DNA of 44,776 bases from Mediterranea sp. (in: CFB group bacteria) (GTDB lineage: Bacteria; Bacteroidota; Bacteroidia; Bacteroidales; Bacteroidaceae), in assembly GCA_031261785.1 (NCBI GenBank), contig JAISIZ010000129.1, positions 1 through 44,776 on the forward strand. Reading direction: 5' to 3'. The position numbers were made by a program, and so were the translations under genes. Each line of letters opens with the position of its first letter. The stretch's first letter is position 1. Positions 8,550 to 18,000 of this stretch are shown piece by piece. The notes beneath the pieces were generated by a model. It was given only the letters and a program-made list of their open reading frames with translations, was not told where the DNA came from and did not search any database.

Positions 8550-9833
8550 ATGAATGACTTTTTAAAAGACGGTTACGACACCCTGATCGGCAACATCCAC
8601 GACGCGTTGCTGGCAATGGGTATGAGCGCCCAGTGGGCCGACATCATCGACAATTTCGTCATCCTACTCATCATCGTCATCGTGGCGTTGCTGGCCAACC
8701 TCGTCTGCGAGAAAATCATCCTGCGCGGCATCTCCAAGCTGGTGAAGCGCAGCCGCGCCACGTGGGACGACATTGTGTTCAATGAACGCGTCATCGCGCG
8801 CGCCAGCCGGCTGGTAGCGCCCGTCATCATCTACGTGGCCATCCCCATGGCCTTCCCCGACGCAGCCGACCAGGGATTGCTCGACCTGCTGCGCCGCCTA
8901 TGCCTCATCTACATCACCGTAGTGGTGATCCAGCTCATCAACAGCCTCCTTTCGGCCATCCACCTGGTATACAGCGCCAAGGAGAAATACAAGGACAAGC
9001 CCCTGAAAGGATTGTTCCAGACGGCGCAAGTCATCCTCATCTGCCTCGGCATCATCCTCGTGGTCAGCATCCTGCTCGACAAGCAGGTGGGCGCGCTCCT
9101 CGCCGGACTGGGCGCGTCGGCCGCCGTGCTGATGTTGGTCTTCAAGGATAGCATCATGGGCGTGGTGTCGGGCATACAGCTCACCGCCAACAATATGCTG
9201 AAGGTAGGCGACTGGATCACCATGCCCAAGTACGGCGCCGACGGAACCGTGATCGAGGTGTCGCTCAACACCGTAAAGGTACAGAACTTCGACAACACCA
9301 TCGTCACCATACCGCCCTACATGCTCGTGAGCGACTCGTTCCAGAACTGGCAAGGGATGCAGGACTCACCCGGACGACGCGTGAAGCGATCCATCAACAT
9401 CGATATGAACAGCGTACACTTCTGCACCCCCGAGATGCTCGCCAAGTTCCGCCGCATCCATCTCCTGAGCGACTACGTGGACAGCACCGAGAAAACCATC
9501 ACCGCCTTCAACGAAGGACACCACGTCGACAACTCCGAGCTGGTGAACGGACGACGGCAGACCAACCTCGGCGTGTTTCGCGCCTATCTGGTGAACTACC
9601 TCAACAACTTGCCCACCGTCAACCACGACCTCACCTGCATGGTGCGTCAGCTACAACCTACCGCCACGGGCATCCCCGTCGAACTCTATTTCTTCACCCT
9701 CAACAAGGACTGGGTCATCTACGAAGGCATCCAGGCCGACGTCTTCGACCATGTGCTCGCCATCGTCCCCGAATTTGGCCTGCAGATATTCCAGAACCTG
9801 TCGGGAGCGGACCTTGGGAAACTGAAAAACTGA
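8550..9833 (+). CDS. MscS-family mechanosensitive channel (YbdG/MscM-like)
   Basis: The 427-residue protein has about five hydrophobic segments in residues 25-215, then the MscS pore-lining helix and beta domain: GALLAGLGASAAVLMLVFKDS, NMLKVGDWI, GTVIEVSLNTVKVQNFDNT and TIPPYMLVSDSFQNW. Such channels release solutes on hypo-osmotic shock. The extra N-terminal helices and long C-terminal domain resemble YbdG-like members more than the small MscS of E. coli. It follows the DUF4435 gene by 17 bases and could be co-transcribed with it. Confidence 0.92.
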   Translation: MNDFLKDGYDTLIGNIHDALLAMGMSAQWADIIDNFVILLIIVIVALLANLVCEKIILRGISKLVKRSRATWDDIVFNERVIARASRLVAPVIIYVAIPMAFPDAADQGLLDLLRRLCLIYITVVVIQLINSLLSAIHLVYSAKEKYKDKPLKGLFQTAQVILICLGIILVVSILLDKQVGALLAGLGASAAVLMLVFKDSIMGVVSGIQLTANNMLKVGDWITMPKYGADGTVIEVSLNTVKVQNFDNTIVTIPPYMLVSDSFQNWQGMQDSPGRRVKRSINIDMNSVHFCTPEMLAKFRRIHLLSDYVDSTEKTITAFNEGHHVDNSELVNGRRQTNLGVFRAYLVNYLNNLPTVNHDLTCMVRQLQPTATGIPVELYFFTLNKDWVIYEGIQADVFDHVLAIVPEFGLQIFQNLSGADLGKLKN

Positions 9834-9863
9834 GAATAAAAGAGTATAAGCCCACCGCGGAGC

Positions 9864-10075
9864 CGCGAAGTTCCCCGGAGCGAAACGAGATTACATATTC
9901 GCCTCGCGAAGTTCCCCTGCGCGAAACGGGATTACATTTCTGTCCCGCGAAGTTCCCTTGAGCGAAACGAGATGATATTTCTGTCCCGCGAAGTTTCCCC
10001 GCGCAAAACGGGATTACATATTCGCCTCGCGAAGTTCCCCTGCGCAAAACGGGATTACATTGCCGCTCCGCGAAG
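9864..10075. repeat. 41-base tandem repeat, locus 2 (inverted, diverged)
   Basis: Six copies of CGCGAAG begin at 9864, 9905, 9946, 9987, 10028 and 10069, an exact 41-base period. Each unit continues with TTCCCC, GCGAAACGGGATTACAT and TTCGCCT or TCTGTCC. Read on the opposite strand it contains TGTAATC...TTTCGCG, the same order as the repeats at 1-165 and 23130-23210, so the three loci look like one family. It fills the gap after the MscS gene; the minus-strand reading frame through it is a repeat artefact. Confidence 0.88.
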
Positions 10076-10140
10076 CTTTTATGCGCACCGCATGAAACCT
10101 TCGCGGCTCCGATAGCTCCCCAATCCTGAAACAGGAGCGT

Positions 10141-10154
10141 CGCACGTACGTGCG
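10141..10154. promoter_or_regulatory. 14-base perfect palindrome, possible operator
   Basis: CGCACGTACGTGCG is its own reverse complement. It lies 73 bases ahead of the -33 box of the outer-membrane barrel gene and 17 bases before an additional -7-like TATATTTG at 10171-10178. A dimeric regulator could bind it; this is inference from symmetry and place. Confidence 0.4.
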
Positions 10155-10174
10155 AAGAAAGACGTGGTAGTATA

Positions 10175-10235
10175 TTTGCGATAAATCTTTTTTGCGATGA
10201 ACCTTTAATAAAAAAGGAATAGTTGTTTGCGATAA
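10175..10235 (+). promoter_or_regulatory. Three direct repeats TTTGCGAT(A/G)
   Basis: TTTGCGATA/G occurs at 10175-10183, 10191-10199 and 10227-10235, all in the same direction. The third copy overlaps the -33 box of the perfect promoter at 10227-10258 and the first overlaps a -7-like TATATTTG. The arrangement suggests binding sites controlling the barrel gene. Confidence 0.45.
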
Positions 10236-10258
10236 TTAAAAAAAGTGGTTACCTTTGC
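10227..10258 (+). promoter_or_regulatory. Consensus Bacteroidetes promoter of the outer-membrane barrel gene
   Basis: TTTG at 10227-10230, exactly 20 bases, then TACCTTTG at 10251-10258: a complete match to the TTTG/TAnnTTTG consensus. Initiation near 10265 gives a leader of about 40 bases before the ATG at 10303. Confidence 0.8.
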
Positions 10259-10302
10259 CGCGACATTACTTCATTTTATCAACAACAATAAAACTATTAC
10301 GC

Positions 10303-10923
10303 ATGAAGAGATTCTTAATTCTAATCGCATTGGTCGCCGCTTCGGCAGCCTCGTACGCGCAACTTTCATGGAATGCCAAGATTGGCATGAACCTTAGCTC
10401 CTTCACGGGCGACGTGGAGCAGACAAATCCTAAATTCGGATTCCATTTCGGGGTGGGTATGGAATACCAGTTCACCCAATTATTCTCGCTGCAACCTTCG
10501 TTGATGTACACCACGAAAGGCGTGAAAGCCGAAAATGCGGACGCCAGGGTTTCCCTCAAGTACCTCGAGCTGCCCGTGATGGCGGCATTCCGCCTGCCGG
10601 TGGCCGAGAACAGGAACATCGTGCTGAAAGCCGGGCCATACCTCGCTTATGCTCTCAGTGGCAAGCTGATACTCGACGTTTACGATGGCATCAACCTCTC
10701 GGCCAACGCATTCAAGCATTACAATTTCGAGGCGAATGGGGAAACCTGGGACTATGCGGGCGCCAACCGGTTCGAACTCGGCCTTGGCCTGGGAATCGAC
10801 TACGAGTTCAGCCTCTTCTTCGTCGGCCTCAACGGCGGATTCGGGCTGACAAAATTCTACGGAGACGGGAATGAAGCGGTCCGGAACATGAACTTTAGCA
10901 TCAACGTCGGCTTCAAATTCTAA
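10303..10923 (+). CDS. PorT-family outer-membrane beta-barrel protein
   Basis: The 206-residue protein has a signal peptide (MKRFLILIALVAASAASYAQ) and a barrel-like body with alternating polar and hydrophobic strands, starting LSWNAKIGMNLSSFTGD and ending MNFSINVGFKF with a C-terminal Phe typical of outer-membrane proteins. GVGMEYQF and LGIDYEFSLFFVGLNGGFG are typical of the PorT/OmpW-like barrels common in Bacteroidetes. The ATG at 10303 is chosen because it opens the signal peptide and lies behind a perfect promoter; an in-frame ATG at 10255 lies inside the -7 box. The ligand or physiological role is not evident. Confidence 0.88.
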   Translation: MKRFLILIALVAASAASYAQLSWNAKIGMNLSSFTGDVEQTNPKFGFHFGVGMEYQFTQLFSLQPSLMYTTKGVKAENADARVSLKYLELPVMAAFRLPVAENRNIVLKAGPYLAYALSGKLILDVYDGINLSANAFKHYNFEANGETWDYAGANRFELGLGLGIDYEFSLFFVGLNGGFGLTKFYGDGNEAVRNMNFSINVGFKF

Positions 10924-10940
10924 ATCCTTTCGGGCGGAGG

Positions 10941-10972
10941 CTTGCGCAAGGCTCTATTGTTTCGTATATTTG
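10941..10972 (+). promoter_or_regulatory. Promoter of the GH123-like gene
   Basis: CTTG at 10941-10944, a 20-base spacer and a perfect TATATTTG -7 box at 10965-10972, 27 bases ahead of the start codon at 11000. Confidence 0.7.
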
Positions 10973-10999
10973 TGCCCTATTAACTAATTTCACGTACAA

Positions 11000-12754
11000 A
11001 TGACGAAACGATTCACTATCACGGTTCTATCCTTACTGATGGGCGCAAGCTATCTCTTTGCCCAAACGAATACTTACCAAGAGCTGCCCGACCCGGCAGC
11101 AAGTTCCTCAGCGTCGGCGTGGACGGCGATATCCGCCGCCCACGCCTCGTGGGGGAGTACCGACGTGCGCTACGCACGGCACGCCGTTCCCCGGCTCAAG
11201 CAACAAAACGCCCGTACGCTCACCGGTTGGCGGGGCGAACGCGTGCACGCGCAAGCCGTCGTCTGGACAGGCGTGGAGCTGGAGGCGCTGAACGTCGTTT
11301 TCTCCGAATTTAAAGGTCCGAAAGGCAACTTACTCCCCCCCGAAAGCCTCACCGCCGGATTCGTACGCTACGTCATGACCGACGAGCTGAATAAGGATGG
11401 ACGGGGAGGATGCGGATACCGCAAGCCGGCCGACTTCGACTCGCTGCTGGTGGCCGACGCCATCGACACGCGGCTGGCGTCGATGCCTGTCCCCGCACGC
11501 AGCGTGCGCCCGCTCTGGGTGGAATGCCGCATCCCGCACGACGCCATGCCGGGCACCTATAAGGGCGTGCTCACCATCAAGGACGGTAGCCTGAAGATAC
11601 AAAAACTGGAGCTGTCCGTCAATGTATTGCCCCGCCTGCTTCCCGCTCCTTCGGAATGGGCGTATCATCTGGATCTCTGGCAGAATCCTTACGCCGTAGC
11701 CCGCTACAACAACCTTCCCCTCTGGAGCGACGAGCATCTGGAAGCCATGCGCCCACTGACGCGAATGCTGGCCGACGCGGGGCAGAAAGTCATCACCGCC
11801 ACCATCATCAACCGCCCGTGGGACGGACAGACGGAAGATCCGTTTGGCAGCATGGTGACGTGGATGAAGCGCGCCGATGGTAGCTGGGCGTTCGACTACA
11901 CCATCTTCGACCGCTGGGTGGAGTTCATGCGCGGCATGGGCATCACGGGACAAATCAACTGCTACTCCATGGTGCCCTGGAAACTCTCGTTCCAGTACTA
12001 CGACCAGGCCACCAACACGCTGAAGGAGACGAAGACCGAACCGGGCGAACCGGCCTACGAAGAGATGTGGACGGCCATGCTCACCGACTTCGCCCGTCAC
12101 CTCAAGGCCAAGGGATGGTTCGACATCACCACCATCGCCATGGACGAGCGCCCCATGGAGGTGATGCGAAAGACGTTGAAGGTGATCCGCAAGGCCGACC
12201 CCGACTTCAAGGTATCCATGGCCGGCAACTACCACGCCGAGATAGAGGCCGAGCTTTACGACTACTGCATCGCCATCGGGCAGGAGTTTCCCGAAGAGGT
12301 GCGCCTGCGCCGTGCCGCCGAGCGTAAGCCCACCACCTACTACACCTGCTGCACCGAGGCGCATCCCAACACCTTCACCTTCTCTGATCCCGCCGAAGCG
12401 ACCTGGATCAGCTTCTACTCCGCCAAAGCCCACCTCGACGGATACCTACGCTGGGCATACAACAGCTGGCCCGCCCGTCCGCTGCTCGACTCCCGCTTCC
12501 GCGCGTGGGCGGCCGGCGACACCTACCTCGTCTACCCCGACGCACGCAGCAGCATCCGCTTCGAACGACTGATCGAAGGCATTCAGGCGCACGAGAAGAT
12601 ACGCATCCTCCGACAAGAATTTACCGACAAAGGCAACAACGCCGGACTGCGAAAACTCGACACGCTGCTCGCCCCCTTCAAGCTGGGTGCCCTGCCCGAA
12701 ACCTCGGCGGCGGCGATGGTGAAAAAGGCGGAGGACGCGCTAAATTCATTGTGA
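11000..12754 (+). CDS. GH123-like / DUF4091 glycoside hydrolase
   Basis: The 584-residue exported protein starts with a signal peptide (MTKRFTITVLSLLMGASYLFAQ). The N-terminal beta-sandwich (about 30-210: GWRGERVHAQAVVWTG, VECRIPHDAMPGTYKGVLTI) is followed by a TIM-barrel with DUF4091 character. The stretch ITTIAMDERPMEVM near residue 382 has the adjacent Asp-Glu pair that GH123 enzymes use for substrate-assisted cleavage of beta-N-acetylgalactosaminides. YLRWAYNSWPARPLLDSRF and GDTYLVYPD near the C terminus are also typical. It probably removes GalNAc from glycolipid or glycoprotein glycans in the periplasm. It has its own promoter and no linked SusC/D pair. Confidence 0.82.
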   Translation: MTKRFTITVLSLLMGASYLFAQTNTYQELPDPAASSSASAWTAISAAHASWGSTDVRYARHAVPRLKQQNARTLTGWRGERVHAQAVVWTGVELEALNVVFSEFKGPKGNLLPPESLTAGFVRYVMTDELNKDGRGGCGYRKPADFDSLLVADAIDTRLASMPVPARSVRPLWVECRIPHDAMPGTYKGVLTIKDGSLKIQKLELSVNVLPRLLPAPSEWAYHLDLWQNPYAVARYNNLPLWSDEHLEAMRPLTRMLADAGQKVITATIINRPWDGQTEDPFGSMVTWMKRADGSWAFDYTIFDRWVEFMRGMGITGQINCYSMVPWKLSFQYYDQATNTLKETKTEPGEPAYEEMWTAMLTDFARHLKAKGWFDITTIAMDERPMEVMRKTLKVIRKADPDFKVSMAGNYHAEIEAELYDYCIAIGQEFPEEVRLRRAAERKPTTYYTCCTEAHPNTFTFSDPAEATWISFYSAKAHLDGYLRWAYNSWPARPLLDSRFRAWAAGDTYLVYPDARSSIRFERLIEGIQAHEKIRILRQEFTDKGNNAGLRKLDTLLAPFKLGALPETSAAAMVKKAEDALNSL

Positions 12755-12781
12755 AAAGCTGGCGGTTTCTCTTTTTAATGC

Positions 12782-12789
12782 TATTTTTG
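12782..12789 (+). promoter_or_regulatory. -7 box ahead of the DUF262 gene
   Basis: TATTTTTG matches the TAnnTTTG consensus 38 bases before the start codon at 12828. No good TTTG is found 19-21 bases upstream, so the promoter is only partly supported. Confidence 0.4.
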
Positions 12790-12827
12790 TCCCGCAATAA
12801 CAACTTGCTATCATACGCTATACATTT

Positions 12828-14507
12828 ATGAAAGGTATTGAAAATACAACGACCGATGACTTCGGGTCATTGATAAGGAGCGGTAAGAAGTACACGGTTC
12901 CGAAGTTTCAGCGAGATTATTCGTGGGATACCGAGCAATGGGAAGATTTGTGGCAAGACATCGAACGGATGCTGCAGGAAAAAGATGGCGACCACTACAT
13001 GGGCTACCTCGTGCTCCAGACATCCGATAACGAAAACTTCATGATCATTGATGGCCAGCAGCGATTCACCACCATCACCATGATCGTGCTCGCCGCCATC
13101 AAAGCCGTGAAAGAGCTGGCTGGAAAAGGTATCGACCCCGAGAAGAACGAACAACGCGGAAAGACGTTGATAGAGACCTACATCGGGCATGTCGACCCCG
13201 TCACCTTGGAATACGACAACATCCTGGTACTGAATCGTAACAATGACGGATATTATAAAGACTATATCGTGAAGCTGGGTGATCTGAAGAGGACACACAT
13301 CTCGGCAACCGAGAAACTGATGCGGCGATGCTTTGAATGGTATGAGAACGCGCTGAAAGGGAAATTCTCCTCAGGCGAGGAATACGCGGGCTTCATCAAG
13401 GAAGTGGTGAACAACCTCTTCTTTACGGTCATTACGGTGAACGACGAGACGAACGCTTTCCGGGTGTTCGAGACGCTGAACGCACGCGGCGTGCAATTGT
13501 CCTCGTCCGACCTGATAAAGAACTATCTCTTCTCGTTGGTCGCCGACAGGAGCAACCATCCGAGCTGGATCGAGACGTTGGAAGGGAAATGGACCACCTT
13601 GAACAACAATCTCGGAATAGAGAAGTTGCCCGAATACCTCCGATACTACTGGAACTCGAAAAACAAAACGGTGAGAAGCAACGAGCTTTTCAAGACCGTA
13701 CGGACATCTATCACACAACCCGAGCAGGTGTTCAGGCTGATGGACGACCTGCTCGACTACAGCCAAGTATTCATCGCGTTGCGCGACCCCACGAGTGATT
13801 ATTGGGAAAACGATACGGAAATTACGCACTACATCCGCCTATTGAAGCTGTTCAATCTGCGGCAGCCTTATTCCTTGCTCATGACGGCCAATAAGAGCCT
13901 GCCGAATCGCGACTTCAAGCAAGTGCTCAAAGAGACGATCGTGCTCTCTTTTAGATATAGTGTCATTTGCGGACTGAATCCGAACGAAATTGAGCGAACC
14001 TACAACGATGCCGCCCTATACATCACGACGAACAAGTCGTATGACAGCGGACTGATGAAGAACGTGTATATAGACGACAGGGAGTTCGTGGCGGCGTTCA
14101 GCATAAAGAACTTCGACATAAACTCCAAGAGCGGTAAAGTCGTTCGCTATATCCTGGGAGAGATCGAACGCTTTATGGGAGGCAATTCCATCAGCCTTGA
14201 CGACGAAAGTTACAGCATTGAGCACATCATGCCCCAATCGCCAGATGAAGATGAATGGGACATGGAGGACGAGAAGGTCGATCGCCTCTCATCGCGGTTG
14301 GGGAATATGTGCCTGCTGGAGAAACGATTGAACAAGGAAGCCGGAAACAAGAGCTACTTGAAGAAGTTGAAGGTGTACAGCCTGTCAAATTCCCAAATGA
14401 CACAACGGATAAGCGAGCATTACAGCGAAAGATGGGACGAGAATACGATAACGAATCGTCAGCGGAAGCTGGCGGAAAAGGCTAAAGCCATCTGGAGGAT
14501 AGGCTAA
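12828..14507 (+). CDS. DUF262/DUF1524 protein (GmrSD-like)
   Basis: The 559-residue protein has an N-terminal DUF262 domain with YTVPKFQRDYSW near residue 23 and the ParB-like DGQQRFTTI motif near residue 73, and FRVFETLNARGVQLSSSDL near 211. The C-terminal DUF1524 part has an HNH-like SIEHIMPQS near residue 465, then RLGNMCLLEKRLN and NKSYLKKL. This two-part layout is that of GmrSD-type enzymes, some of which cut modified phage DNA; other family members act differently. It stands alone between a glycosidase and a phosphatase, with no methylase or modification gene nearby. Base composition is somewhat richer in A and T than its neighbours. Restriction activity is plausible but inferred from family membership. 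Confidence 0.88.
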   Translation: MKGIENTTTDDFGSLIRSGKKYTVPKFQRDYSWDTEQWEDLWQDIERMLQEKDGDHYMGYLVLQTSDNENFMIIDGQQRFTTITMIVLAAIKAVKELAGKGIDPEKNEQRGKTLIETYIGHVDPVTLEYDNILVLNRNNDGYYKDYIVKLGDLKRTHISATEKLMRRCFEWYENALKGKFSSGEEYAGFIKEVVNNLFFTVITVNDETNAFRVFETLNARGVQLSSSDLIKNYLFSLVADRSNHPSWIETLEGKWTTLNNNLGIEKLPEYLRYYWNSKNKTVRSNELFKTVRTSITQPEQVFRLMDDLLDYSQVFIALRDPTSDYWENDTEITHYIRLLKLFNLRQPYSLLMTANKSLPNRDFKQVLKETIVLSFRYSVICGLNPNEIERTYNDAALYITTNKSYDSGLMKNVYIDDREFVAAFSIKNFDINSKSGKVVRYILGEIERFMGGNSISLDDESYSIEHIMPQSPDEDEWDMEDEKVDRLSSRLGNMCLLEKRLNKEAGNKSYLKKLKVYSLSNSQMTQRISEHYSERWDENTITNRQRKLAEKAKAIWRIG

Positions 14508-14529
14508 AGCGCAAGACTAACACGTAGAT

Positions 14530-15015
14530 ATGACGAACATTCTATTTGTCTGCCTCGGCAACATCTGCCGCAGCCCCATGGCGGAGGCCGTGATGCTCCG
14601 CCTCGTCAAGCAGGCGGGGCTGGAGAGCGAGATCCGGATCGACTCGGCCGGCATCATCGCCTATCACCAAGGAGAGATGCCCGATAGCCGGATGCGCGCG
14701 CACGCCGCACGGCGCGGGTATCACCTGACGCACCGCTCGCGTCCCGTACGGACGGAGGATTTCTATCGCTTCGACCTCATCGTGGGCATGGACGACCGCA
14801 ACATCGACGACCTGCGGGAGCGTGCCCCCTCACCCGAGGAGTGGGCGAAGATACGCCGCATGACGGAGTATTGCACGCGCCATGCCGACACGCACGTCCC
14901 CGACCCTTACTACGGAGGAGCCGAGGGATTCGAGCACGTGATCGACCTGCTGGAGGATGCCTGCGCGGGCTTGCTCCGAGAAATTAAGCCCGCTTTCAAT
15001 ATATTTATGACATAG
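14530..15015 (+). CDS. Low-molecular-weight protein tyrosine phosphatase
   Basis: The 161-residue protein carries the P-loop VCLGNICRSPMAE (CX5R) at residues 6-18 and the general-acid loop DPYYGGAEGFE near residue 125, complete catalytic elements for hydrolysing phosphotyrosine. Length matches the LMW-PTP family. The start codon is 22 bases after the DUF262 stop codon, so the two may share a transcript. Tyrosine kinases that could be its partners are not in the window. Arsenate reductases share the fold, but the intact DPYY loop favours a phosphatase. Confidence 0.93.
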   Translation: MTNILFVCLGNICRSPMAEAVMLRLVKQAGLESEIRIDSAGIIAYHQGEMPDSRMRAHAARRGYHLTHRSRPVRTEDFYRFDLIVGMDDRNIDDLRERAPSPEEWAKIRRMTEYCTRHADTHVPDPYYGGAEGFEHVIDLLEDACAGLLREIKPAFNIFMT

Positions 15016-15087
15016 AATCAACTGATTCTCAACTTTATTTCCTTTCTTTGCTGATAACTATTTTATAAACGCCTAATAAGAAGGTTT

Positions 15088-18000
15088 ATGAGGATACGGC
15101 AGATAGGAATCATGGTCTTGCTATGTCTGAGCATCATTCCAACAACAATGAAAGCGCAGAGTTATGAGAGCTTGTGGAAACAAGTGGAACAGGCGGAAGA
15201 GAAAAACCTGCCCCAAACGGTAGCGAAACTCACCGACCAGATCTTCCGGAAAGGGGAACGCGAGCGCAATTCCCCGCAGATGCTGAAAGCGTACGTGAGA
15301 AATATGGATTCCCACAAACGTATCGCGCCCGACGACAGCCTCTACGTCGACCTCAACGGACTGGAACGGTGGGCGTCGGAGGCCTCCAAGCCAATGGACA
15401 AGGCCATCCTCCACTCGCTAATGGCCGAAATCTATGCGGATTACGCCAAGAATAACAGATGGGGACTCCGCAGACGAAAGCCAATTATAGGAGAAACTCC
15501 TCCTGCCGACATACGGGAGTGGACAGCCAAGACGTTCGTCGACACGGTAAAGGCGCACGCCCGCCAGGCATTGTCGGAACGGACACTGCTGCTCCAGACA
15601 TCCTCGAAAACATACGCACCCTTCGTGGCGCAGGGCGAAGCGAGCAAATATTACCACCACGACATGTATCATTTGTTGGCCTCCCGAAGCGTCGATGCCC
15701 TGAAACAGATAGAGAACCTCGACGAACAAGACATCGACAGCGAATCCTCCGTCCAGCTTCTCATCGAGGAGATCTACCAACAGATGATATCCACCTACCA
15801 ACACGCCGGACTGAAGGAAGGATACCTGCTCACCTCGCTGAACTACCTGAATTGGAAATGGCGTGAGAGCGGACGCGTGCCTCGTCCCGTCCGAGCCACG
15901 GGCGGACGCATCGGCCTGTCGCAGAATCCCTATATCGCCGCCCTCAACAAGCTCAGGCAGGAGTTCGCCGGCGAGGAACTCTGCGCGGAGGTAGAGATCG
16001 AGCTGGCCAGCTACGCCTACGACGAATGGGAATATCCCTCCGCCCTGCAAATCAGCGAGGAGGCCATCAAGCGCTACCCCCACTATCCCCGCGTCGCCGC
16101 GCTCCGGAATATACGGGAGACGATACTGGCTCCCATCCTCTCCCTTAGAACGCCCGAAACGGCTTACCCGGGAGAAGAGATAAAAATCGAGGTAAGCCAC
16201 GACAACCTGACGGGCTTCAAGTTCCAGCTCTATCCGAAGGATGGTGCGAAGAAAGGAACATTGGCACGCGAGCAATACTACAAGCTCCAGCCACCCGCCG
16301 ACTATAGAGAGACCGACACCACCTTCACCTTCCGGGTGCCCGACGTGGGTGCCTACTCGGTGCGCGTCGTCCCCGACACGCCGACAAACGGGGAGAAGAA
16401 CGAGAAGGAACTCATCGTCACCCGCTTCAAGGTGCTGAACAGTGCCTTGCCCGACAACAAATGCCAGGTCGTGACACTCGACGCGCGAAGCGGACATCCC
16501 ATCCCGGGGGCTACCGTCACACTCTACAATGAGAACAAGCGGAGCTTAGACCGCTTCACCACGGACGCCAACGGCAAAGTCGTCTTCCCCTGGAAAGAGC
16601 AATACGACTACGTAAAGGCCACGAAAGGGGAAGATCTGGCCATGTCGAGGGAACGCATCTACAACGGGAGATACGGCGTGTACAATTCCGACAGCGAGGA
16701 AGAGGAACAGGTCACCATCATCACCGACCGCACCATCTATCGACCCGGGCAGACTGTCTACGTGAAAGTCATCGTAGCCAAGCAACTCCCGGACACGGCC
16801 AACGCCGTGCCCAACAAAGCCTATACGGTGCTGCTGACGGACGCAAACAACCAAGAGATTGGGCGGAAACGAATAAGCACCAACAAGTTCGGCTCGTTCA
16901 CGACCGACTTCGCCCTGCCCGCCGTCTGCATGAACGGCAACTTCGGCATCCTTGTGGGAGAAGAAAACATGCACAATTTCCGTGTGGAGGATTACAAACG
17001 CCCCACGTTCGAGGTCGCCTTCGAAGATTCCTTGCCCGGCTATAAACTGGGCGACAACGTGCAGGTGAAAGGGCACGCGAAAGCATACAGTGGCGTGCCG
17101 CTGGCCGACACCAAAGTGGCCTACACGGTGAAACGCACCAAGTATCGCTGGTGGTGGACAAGCATAGAATCCCAATCCCTCGTCGCCGACACGGTAATGA
17201 CCGACATCGACGGAGCGTTCACCATCCCCGTCCTTCTCAAGGCCACCGAGGAGGAGATGAACGAGAAATTCGTCTTCTATCGCTACACCGTCGAAGCCGT
17301 GGTGACGAACGCCGCCGGCGAGACGCAATCCAACACAAAATCGCTCACGGCCGGCAACAGATCGCTCGTGATAGAACCCGAAATCGCCGACAAGATCCGC
17401 AAAGACAAACCTGTCGAGACAAGGATAGACGTGCGCAATCTCAATGGTGACAAAGTAGCCACAGACGTGACCTGCTCCTTGTACAGGGTAATAGACACGG
17501 AAACGGGAGCGACCGAAGCTTCGCCGGCCATCACCGAAACAATAGCCTCCAATAGCAAGCAAAAACTCTCGTGGACAAGCCTATCCTCGGGCACTTACCT
17601 CTTGAAAGCGTCGGCAAGGGATGCCGAAGGCCGGGAGACGGAGGGCGAGAAGCACGTAGTTCTCTTCTCCATCGACGACAACCGCCCCCCCGTGCCTTCG
17701 CCCGTGTGGTACTACGCCGAGAACACGGAGTTCGACAATGCCCACCCCGCCGTATTCTGCTTCGGTACTTCCGAGCGGGATGCCTATATATTAATGAACG
17801 TATGCGCGAAGGACCGAGTGCTTGAAAACAAAACGTTCTTCTTGTCCGACAGCGTCGTCCGCTTCTCCTATCCCTATAAAGAGACTTATGGCGACGGTCT
17901 CACGCTCAATTTCTGCTTCGTGAAGAACGGGGAGGTCCGCCAACAAGAGGTGAAGCTGCAAAAACGCATACCCGAGAAAGAACTCACGCTGAAGTGGAAC

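Noticed and set aside
9715..10047. 110-codon minus-strand frame after the MscS gene
   Set aside because: It is translated 41-base tandem repeat; peptide periodicity comes from the DNA repeat.
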